Below are positions 58,543-64,000 of a stretch of 64,000 nucleotides of DNA, piece by piece. A program made the position numbers and the translations under genes. The DNA is from Angustibacter sp049994355. GTDB taxonomy: Bacteria > Actinomycetota > Actinomycetes > Actinomycetales > Angustibacteraceae. Position 1 is the stretch's first letter, and every line of letters starts with the position of its first letter. The notes below the pieces were generated by a model. It was not told the origin of the DNA, ran no database searches, and saw nothing but the letters and a program-made list of their open reading frames with translations. The stretch covers positions 4,588,001-4,652,000 of the forward strand of contig NZ_CP188257.1 of the NCBI RefSeq assembly GCF_049994355.1. Reading direction: 5' to 3'.

Positions 58543-60705
58543 TCAGCGGAACCGGCGCAGCCGCAGGCTGTTCGTCACCACGAAGACCGAGCTGAGACCC
58601 ATCGCCGCACCGGCCACCATCGGGCTCAACAGGCCCGCAGCCGCGACCGGGATCGCGGCGACGTTGTACGCGAAGGCCCAGACCAGGTTGCCCTTGATGG
58701 TGCGCAGCGTCGCCCGGGACAGCCGGATGGCGTCCGCCGCGAGGCGCAGGTCGCCGCGCACCAGCGTCAGGTCGGAGGCCTCGATCGCGACGTCGGTTCC
58801 GGTACCCATCGCGATGCCGAGATCGGCCGCCACCAGTGCCGCCGCGTCGTTGACCCCGTCGCCCACCACCGCGACGACCGCCCCCTGCGCCTGGAGGCGG
58901 CGCACCACGTCCAGCTTGCCGACCGGCAGCATTTCGGCCACCACGTCGTCCGGTTCGATCCCCACCTCAGCGGCCACTGCGAGCGCTGTACGGCGGTTGT
59001 CGCCGGTGAGCAGGAGCGGCCGCAATCCCAGGCGCCGCAACGACTCCACCGCCTGCGGCGAGGTGTCCTTCACTCGGTCGGCAAGCACCAGCAGTCCGCG
59101 TGCCCGGGACTGCCAGGCTACCCAGACCACGGTGCTGCCGGCCTGCTCGGCGCGTTCCGCGGCGGCCAGCAGGACGTCGTCCAGGTCGATCCCTTCGGCC
59201 TGCAGCCAGCTGCGGCGCCCGACCTGCACCAGCCCTGCGGGCACGATGCCGTGCACCCCGAGCCCGTCCAGGCTGACGAACGACTCCACGGGCGCGGGGG
59301 CAGCGTCGCGGGCGGCGGCAAGCGCAACGGCCCGGGCGATCGGGTGCTCCGAGGCGTGCTCGACGGCACCGGCCAACGCCAGCACCTGCTTGGTCGACTC
59401 ACCGTCGGCGGCGACGACGTCCTGCACGCTCATCCGACCGCTGGTCACGGTGCCGGTCTTGTCCAGCACGACGGTGTCCACCCGACGGGTGGACTCGAGC
59501 ACCTGCGGACCCTTGATCAGGACGCCGAGCTGCGCGCCGCGTCCGGTGCCGACCAGCAGCGCAGTCGGGGTCGCGAGCCCCAGCGCGCACGGGCAGGCGA
59601 TGATCAGCACCGACACCGCAGCGGTGACTGCCGCGGACGCCGAGGCACCGGACAGCAGCCAGCCCGCGAGGGTCAGCGCCGCCACCACGAGGACGAACGG
59701 CACAAAGACGCCGGACACCCGGTCCGCCAACCGCTGGACGTCGGCCTTGCCCGCCTGGGCCTGCTCGACGAGTCGGGCCATCTGGGCCAGCTGGGTGTCG
59801 GCACCGACCCGCTCTGCGCGGACGACGAGCCGGCCACCCGAGTTGAGAGTGGCGCCGACGACCTCGTCGCCGGGACGCACCTCGACCGGGACCGGCTCGC
59901 CGGTCAGCATGGACGCGTCGACGGCCGAGCTGCCTTCAACCACGACGCCGTCGGTGGCGACCTTCTCACCCGGCCGGACGACGAACAGGTCGCCGACGAC
60001 GAGCGCTGACGCCGGAACCCGGCGCTCGGTCCCGCCGTCGAGCAGCGCTACGTCCTTGGCGCCGAGGCCGACCAGCGAGCGCACCGCCTCGCCGGAGCGG
60101 CGCTTGGCCCGCGCCTCGGCGTACCGGCCGGCCAGCAGCAGCACGGTGACGACGGCGGCCACCTCCAGGTAGCTCGCCTGATCGAGCCACCAGCCGGCGA
60201 TCGACCACAGGTAGGCGGCGGCGACGCCGAGGCTGACCAGGGTGTCCATGGTCGCGGTGGCGTGCCGGGCGTTCAGCCAGGCGGCGCGGTGGAACGGCCA
60301 CGCTCCCCACACCGCGACCGGTGTGGCCAGCGCGAGCGCCACCCAGCGCCAGCCGACGAACTGCAGCGCTGGGACCATGGACAGCAGCAGCACGGGCGCA
60401 GCCAAGACCGCCGAGACGACCAAGCGGCGACCGAGCGAGCGGATCTCGGCCAGCTGGTCGTCCTGGTCGACCGGTTGGCCGACCTGGTCAGCCCGGCGCG
60501 GCACGGCGCGGTAGCCGATCGCCTCGACGACCGCGACCAGCTCGGCGGTGGGGGTCGACGTGGCGGTGGCCACGGTCGCGGTCTCGGTGGCGTAGTTGAC
60601 GGTGGCGGTCACCCCGTCGATCCGGTTGAGGCGCTGCTCGACCCGTGCGGCGCAGGACGCGCACGTCATGCCCCGGATGTCGAGCTCGACCTGGCTGCTG
60701 TTCAT
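58543..60705 (-). CDS. copA: Copper-exporting P-type ATPase (P1B-1)
   Basis: A 720-residue copper pump. One N-terminal metal-binding domain (GMTCASC, C15 and C18), eight helices with the ion-binding CPC (IIACPCALGLATPTAL), phosphorylation site DKTGT, TGDNR and GDGVNDAAAL, and the last helix MGLSSVFVVTNSLRLR. It removes Cu(I) from the cytoplasm. ATG 60705 has GGGAG upstream. It follows csoR on the same strand in an operon; no separate copper chaperone gene is next to it. Confidence 0.96.
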   Translation of the reverse strand: MNSSQVELDIRGMTCASCAARVEQRLNRIDGVTATVNYATETATVATATSTPTAELVAVVEAIGYRAVPRRADQVGQPVDQDDQLAEIRSLGRRLVVSAVLAAPVLLLSMVPALQFVGWRWVALALATPVAVWGAWPFHRAAWLNARHATATMDTLVSLGVAAAYLWSIAGWWLDQASYLEVAAVVTVLLLAGRYAEARAKRRSGEAVRSLVGLGAKDVALLDGGTERRVPASALVVGDLFVVRPGEKVATDGVVVEGSSAVDASMLTGEPVPVEVRPGDEVVGATLNSGGRLVVRAERVGADTQLAQMARLVEQAQAGKADVQRLADRVSGVFVPFVLVVAALTLAGWLLSGASASAAVTAAVSVLIIACPCALGLATPTALLVGTGRGAQLGVLIKGPQVLESTRRVDTVVLDKTGTVTSGRMSVQDVVAADGESTKQVLALAGAVEHASEHPIARAVALAAARDAAPAPVESFVSLDGLGVHGIVPAGLVQVGRRSWLQAEGIDLDDVLLAAAERAEQAGSTVVWVAWQSRARGLLVLADRVKDTSPQAVESLRRLGLRPLLLTGDNRRTALAVAAEVGIEPDDVVAEMLPVGKLDVVRRLQAQGAVVAVVGDGVNDAAALVAADLGIAMGTGTDVAIEASDLTLVRGDLRLAADAIRLSRATLRTIKGNLVWAFAYNVAAIPVAAAGLLSPMVAGAAMGLSSVFVVTNSLRLRRFR

Positions 60706-60736
60706 CGGACTCCCGCTCAGCTCGCCACGCCGGCGC

Positions 60737-61072
60737 TCACGAGCGCACCAGCCGGGCGATCGCGTCGGACGCCTCGCGCAGCTTGGCGTCGCCCCGCTCG
60801 CCACCTTCGGCGACCGCGTTCGCCACGCAGTGCGACAGGTGCTCGTCGAGCAGGCCGAGGGCGACCGCCTGCAGGGCCTTGGTCGCGGCGGAGACCTGGG
60901 TGAGGACGTCGATGCAGTACTGGTCCTGCTCGACCATCCGGGCGATCCCGCGCACCTGGCCCTCGATGCGGCGCAACCGCTTGAGGTGGGCCTGCTTGGT
61001 CTCGCTGTAGCCGGGGACCGCCGGGTCGGCCGACGGCGTGGTCGAGTCGAGGTCGAGGTCGAGGTCGGACAC
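60737..61072 (-). CDS. csoR: Copper-sensing repressor CsoR
   Basis: A 111-residue helical repressor with the Cu(I) ligands C53, H78 and C82 (the C-H-C pattern of copper-type CsoR). The helix LKRLRRIEGQVRGIARMVE is the family hallmark. It represses its own operon until Cu(I) binds. It has an acidic N-terminal tail of about 20 residues. ATG 61072. The operator lies just upstream. Confidence 0.95.
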   Translation of the reverse strand: MSDLDLDLDSTTPSADPAVPGYSETKQAHLKRLRRIEGQVRGIARMVEQDQYCIDVLTQVSAATKALQAVALGLLDEHLSHCVANAVAEGGERGDAKLREASDAIARLVRS

Positions 61073-61111
61073 GGCAGGCTCCTGGGTCGGGACGAGTTCC
61101 GTCCTGACCCA

Positions 61112-61130
61112 CTATACCCCTAGGGGGTAG
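61112..61130. promoter_or_regulatory. CsoR operator
   Basis: The sequence CTATACCCCTAGGGGGTAG is a near-perfect palindrome and matches the known CsoR operator type (a TACCCC-n-GGGGTA core). It lies 40-58 bases upstream of csoR. Confidence 0.85.
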
Positions 61131-61210
61131 TGCCGCCCATCCGTTGGTGATCGTGACGTAGTCGACGAACCCCATCGTGGCCCCAAAGGCCGTGTCGTAG
61201 GGTTGCGCTG

Positions 61211-61251
61211 GTTACCGACCAGTAGCATCATGGGAGTTACTGGTGGGTAAC
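61211..61251. promoter_or_regulatory. Two GTTAC...GTAAC repeats upstream of acyl-CoA dehydrogenase
   Basis: GTTAC-TGGTGG-GTAAC (61236-61251) is a perfect hyphenated palindrome; 25 bases upstream GTTACCGACCAGTAGC (61211-61226) is a related imperfect one. They look like operators of a TetR-type fatty acid regulator in front of the acyl-CoA dehydrogenase. No such regulator is in the window. Confidence 0.6.
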
Positions 61252-61310
61252 TGCACCCGCAGAGACCGCGCCGGCACGCAGCCGGGCCGCTAGCTGGAAG
61301 GACCGCGACC

Positions 61311-63182
61311 ATGGGCCACTACAAGTCCAACGTCCGCGACATCGAGTTCACGCTCTTCGAGATGCTCGGGCGCGACGACCTGCTGGGCCATGGCCCCTAC
61401 GGCGAGATCGACGGCGACACCGCGCGCGAGATGGTCCGCGAGGTGGCCCGGCTCGCCGAGCACGAGCTCGCCGAGAGCCTGCTCGACTCCGACCGCAACC
61501 CGCCGGTGTACGACCCGAAGACCTACGAGGTCACGGTGCCGCCCTCGTTCCGCAAGAGCTACCAGGCCTACCTGGACGCCGAGTGGTGGCGCACCGACAT
61601 CCCCGCCGAGCTCGGCGGCACCGTCATCCCGCCGTCCCTGCGCTGGGCCATCGCCGAGCTGGTCCTGGGCTCCAACCCCGCCGTGCACATGTACTCCGCC
61701 GGCTTCGCCTTCGCCAAGGTGATGTACACCCTGGGCACGGACGAGCAGAAGGAGCTCGCCAAGCACCTGGTCGACAACCACTGGGGCGCCACCATGGTGC
61801 TCACCGAGCCGGACGCCGGATCGGACGTCGGCGCCGGCCGCACCAAGGCCGTGCAGCAGCCGGACGGCACCTGGCACATCAGCGGCGTCAAGCGCTTCAT
61901 CACCAGCGCCGAGGCCGACTTCTACGACAACGTCGTGCACTTCGTGCTGGCCCGCCCCGAGGGTGCCGGCGCCGGCACCAAGGGCCTGAGCCTGTTCATC
62001 GTGCCGAAGTACCACGTCGACCTCGTGACCGGCGAGAAGGGCGAGCGCAACGGCGCCTTCGTCACCAACGTCGAGCACAAGATGGGGCTCAAGGTCTCCA
62101 CCACCTGCGAGGTGCGCTTCGGCGAGGTCGACGCCATCCCAGCCGTCGGCACCCTGCTCGGCGAGGTGCACGACGGCATCGCGCAGATGTTCAAGATCAT
62201 CGAGTTCGCCCGGATGATGGTCGGCACCAAGGCGATCGCCACCCTGTCCAGCGGCTATCTCAACGCTCTCGACTTCGCCAAGGAGCGGGTGCAGGGCGCC
62301 GACCTGACCCAGATGACGGACAAGGCGGCGCCGCGGGTGACCATCACGCACCACCCCGACGTCCGCCGTTCGTTGATGTTGCAGAAGGCGTACGCCGAGG
62401 GGCTGCGCGCGCTGGTGCTCTACACCGCCAGCCAGCAGGACACCGTGGACGTCGCCGCGCACAGCGGCGGCGGCAGCGAGGAGTTCGAGCCCGGCTCGGC
62501 CGCGGACATGGCCGTGCGGGTCAACGACCTGCTGCTGCCGCTGGTCAAGGGCTGCGGCTCGGAGCGGGCCTGGGTGCTGCTGGGCACCGAGTCGCTGCAG
62601 ACCTTCGGTGGATCGGGCTTTCTGCAGGACTACCCCATCGAGCAGTACGTGCGCGACGCCAAGATCGACACCCTGTACGAGGGCACCACGGCGATCCAGG
62701 GCATGGACTTCTTCTTCCGCAAGATCGTGCGGGACAAGGGCCAGGCGCTCGGTCACCTGGCCACCCAGATCCAGGAGTTCGCCAAGGGTGGTGGCGGCGA
62801 CCTCGGCACCGAGCGCGAGCTGCTCGGCAAGGCGCTCGAGGACGTGCAGGGCATCGTCGGCACGATGGTCGCCTCGCTGATGGCGTCCGACACCCGCCAG
62901 GGCGGCGACGTGACCAACATCTACAAGGTCGGACAGAACGCGTCCCGCCTGCTGCTGGCCACCGGTGACCTCGTCGTCGGCTGGCTGCTGCTGCGCCAGG
63001 CCGAGGTGGCCGGCGAGGCGCTGAAGGGCGAGGTCTCCAAGGCCGACAAGGCGTTCTACACCGGCAAGATCGCCGCGGCGTCGTTCTTCGCCCGGACGGT
63101 GCTGCCGAAGATCGCCGCTGAGCGCGCTATCGCCGAGGCCATGGACAACGCGCTGATGGACGTCCCGGAGGACGCCTTCTGA
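61311..63182 (+). CDS. Large acyl-CoA dehydrogenase (FadE5-like)
   Basis: A 623-residue flavoenzyme for the first step of fatty acid beta-oxidation. It is longer than ordinary acyl-CoA dehydrogenases and matches the FadE5 type with extra C-terminal domain. Motifs: LTEPDAGSDVGAG, FITSAEAD, KMGLKVSTTCEVRF, and catalytic-region DAKIDTLYEGTTAIQGMDFFFRK. ATG 61311 has GGAAGGA upstream. It is controlled probably by the palindromic sites just before it. Confidence 0.95.
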   Translation: MGHYKSNVRDIEFTLFEMLGRDDLLGHGPYGEIDGDTAREMVREVARLAEHELAESLLDSDRNPPVYDPKTYEVTVPPSFRKSYQAYLDAEWWRTDIPAELGGTVIPPSLRWAIAELVLGSNPAVHMYSAGFAFAKVMYTLGTDEQKELAKHLVDNHWGATMVLTEPDAGSDVGAGRTKAVQQPDGTWHISGVKRFITSAEADFYDNVVHFVLARPEGAGAGTKGLSLFIVPKYHVDLVTGEKGERNGAFVTNVEHKMGLKVSTTCEVRFGEVDAIPAVGTLLGEVHDGIAQMFKIIEFARMMVGTKAIATLSSGYLNALDFAKERVQGADLTQMTDKAAPRVTITHHPDVRRSLMLQKAYAEGLRALVLYTASQQDTVDVAAHSGGGSEEFEPGSAADMAVRVNDLLLPLVKGCGSERAWVLLGTESLQTFGGSGFLQDYPIEQYVRDAKIDTLYEGTTAIQGMDFFFRKIVRDKGQALGHLATQIQEFAKGGGGDLGTERELLGKALEDVQGIVGTMVASLMASDTRQGGDVTNIYKVGQNASRLLLATGDLVVGWLLLRQAEVAGEALKGEVSKADKAFYTGKIAAASFFARTVLPKIAAERAIAEAMDNALMDVPEDAF

Positions 63183-63303
63183 GTCACCCGATCGGATGAA
63201 TCGGCCGAAACCTGCCCTTTTCGAAATGCGGTCCGAAGCCCCCTGTGAGTAACTGAGAGCCTTCGAGGGCAGCACTGACCCTCACGAGCTGGAGGTACTG
63301 ACA

Positions 63304-63534
63304 ATGGGCATCGGCGCGAGCGTCTTCTTGATCGCCGTCGGCCTCATCCTGGCACTGGCCGTGAACGTGGACATCTCGGGGCTGGACATCGCGGTCATCG
63401 GATGGATCCTGGTAGCGGCCGGCGCACTCGGCCTCATCCTGACCCTGGTGATCTTCGCCCCACGGCGCAGGCGAGCGGTCAATGGTGGCGTGGTCGAGGA
63501 GCGCCGCGTCTACGACGACCGCGACGTCGTCTGA
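63304..63534 (+). CDS. DUF6458 small membrane protein
   Basis: A 76-residue protein with two helices (GIGASVFLIAVGLILALAV and VIGWILVAAGALGLILTLVIF) and a charged tail EERRVYDDRDVV, typical of DUF6458 proteins found in actinobacteria. Function unknown. ATG 63304 has GGAGGT ten bases upstream. Confidence 0.88.
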   Translation: MGIGASVFLIAVGLILALAVNVDISGLDIAVIGWILVAAGALGLILTLVIFAPRRRRAVNGGVVEERRVYDDRDVV

Positions 63535-63550
63535 ACGAACCTCCGCAGCA

Positions 63551-63579
63551 AGGGCCGGCTCCAGCGTGGAGCCGGCCCT
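63551..63579. terminator. Terminator after DUF6458 gene
   Basis: A perfect 13-bp stem AGGGCCGGCTCCA (63551-63563), loop GCG, and complement (63567-63579). It lies between convergent genes. Confidence 0.85.
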
Positions 63580-63649
63580 CGCGCGTTCCTGACATTGCCG
63601 CGATGGCCGAAGCCTCCGCGGCCGCACTGCGCCGTCAGGCCCTCACAGG

Positions 63650-64000
63650 TCAGGCACCTCGCAGGTCGAGATGCAGCACGGTCGGGGAACCTGGCGCCAG
63701 TTGCACCGGGATGCCCCAGTCCTGCTGGTAGAGGTGGCACGCAGCGAACTCGGGAACCTCGCCGGTCTCGGGGTCGCCATCGCAGGCGGCGGCCTGCACG
63801 CTCACGTGCAGCACCCCGCCGTCGGGCAGATCAGCCAGCCGCAGCGTTCGACGCAGCCCCGGCTCGCTGCCGGCTCCGTCGAGAAGCAGCTCAGGTGGCG
63901 TCGCGCCGACCACCAGCCGGGACGGGTCGCCGTATCGGTGGTCCAGCTTCTGACCCGTCGGCGGGACGAACCCGACGATCAGCTCGACCGTGCCCGGCGC
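63650..64000 (-). CDS. C-terminal part of an NHL/thioredoxin-family protein
   Basis: The frame is open to the window edge, so the gene continues beyond it. Visible residues include ELIVGFVPPTGQKLDHRYGDPSRLVV, GVLHVSVQAAACD and EFAACHLYQQDWGIPVQL before the stop at 63650. This ending resembles the last domain of actinobacterial NHL-repeat thioredoxin-like proteins. The call rests on the tail only. The internal GTG at 63913 is not the start. Confidence 0.5.
   Translation of the reverse strand, partial: APGTVELIVGFVPPTGQKLDHRYGDPSRLVVGATPPELLLDGAGSEPGLRRTLRLADLPDGGVLHVSVQAAACDGDPETGEVPEFAACHLYQQDWGIPVQLAPGSPTVLHLDLRGA

Noticed and set aside
58354..60009. 551-residue plus-strand frame opposite copA
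   Set aside because: Antisense of P-type ATPase motifs; no independent signal.
61112..61130. Treating the palindrome as another REP-like element
   Set aside because: It fits the CsoR operator in position and sequence, so a regulatory site explains it.
61290..63275. 661-residue minus-strand frame opposite the acyl-CoA dehydrogenase
   Set aside because: Mirror of a strongly conserved gene; low-complexity Leu/Gly/His content and no family motif.

Overview
This window is high-GC actinobacterial DNA (Actinomycetota, class Actinomycetes). The evidence is a WhiB regulator, an F420-type luciferase-like oxidoreductase, a LytR_C protein, DUF5063 next to recR, a TadA-associated protein, GTG starts at many genes, and a gene order from about 1.9 to 16.3 kb that matches the Mycobacterium tuberculosis Rv3677c-Rv3683 block. 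I cannot name the genus. Almost everything looks like ordinary chromosome: I see no prophage, transposase, integrase or CRISPR array.

Layout. 0-1.9 kb: end of a c-di-GMP phosphodiesterase and a solute-binding lipoprotein. 1.9-4.2 kb: a leftward operon DUF4177-ridA-nudix-metallo-beta-lactamase. 4.3-9.4 kb: a two-component system, a large membrane protein joining a secreted phospholipase A2 to an alpha/beta hydrolase, and an esterase. 9.5-16.3 kb: two Get3/ArsA-like ATPases, a WhiB4-like regulator, a PonA2-like penicillin-binding protein, YqeY and a metallophosphoesterase. 16.4-21.3 kb: tRNA-Pro, gnd, a lipoprotein, an S9 peptidase and a 5'-3' exonuclease ending in a beta-clamp-binding motif. 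21.4-28.1 kb: aspartokinase, small regulatory and transport genes, a secreted phosphoesterase, a hydrolase and DUF5063. 28.1-31 kb: recR and dnaX. 31-34 kb: a gluconate operon (kinase, permease, dehydrogenase), SRP RNA and tRNA-Ser(GGA). 34.2-37.8 kb: LytR_C protein, methyltransferase, AraC regulator, VOC protein, YciO and a cold-shock protein. 38-45 kb: luciferase-like oxidoreductase, Ig-repeat membrane protein, hydrolase, asparaginase, a second two-component system and a secreted AOC-like barrel. 45.3-50.7 kb: tRNA-Ser(CGA), a protein kinase, tadA pair, upp, PlsC and a broken methyltransferase. 50.7-56.8 kb: the three-gene transhydrogenase, an F420-type oxidoreductase, a NYN protein and an L,D-transpeptidase. 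56.9-64 kb: PLP lyase, MOSC protein, csoR-copA, a large acyl-CoA dehydrogenase, DUF6458 and the end of a thioredoxin/NHL protein.

Two signals run across the whole window. First, at more than 15 genes a TANNNT or CANNNT -10 hexamer ends 6-8 nt before the start codon, which indicates widespread leaderless mRNAs and fixes many starts. Second, several gene ends carry long imperfect palindromes of 66-84 bp, each with its own sequence (near 4.3, 21.3, 28.8 and 56.9 kb), and a palindrome-containing 114-bp piece lies in frame inside a methyltransferase gene (35.5 kb). With the phospholipase-hydrolase fusion, these are the observations least explained by standard annotation.
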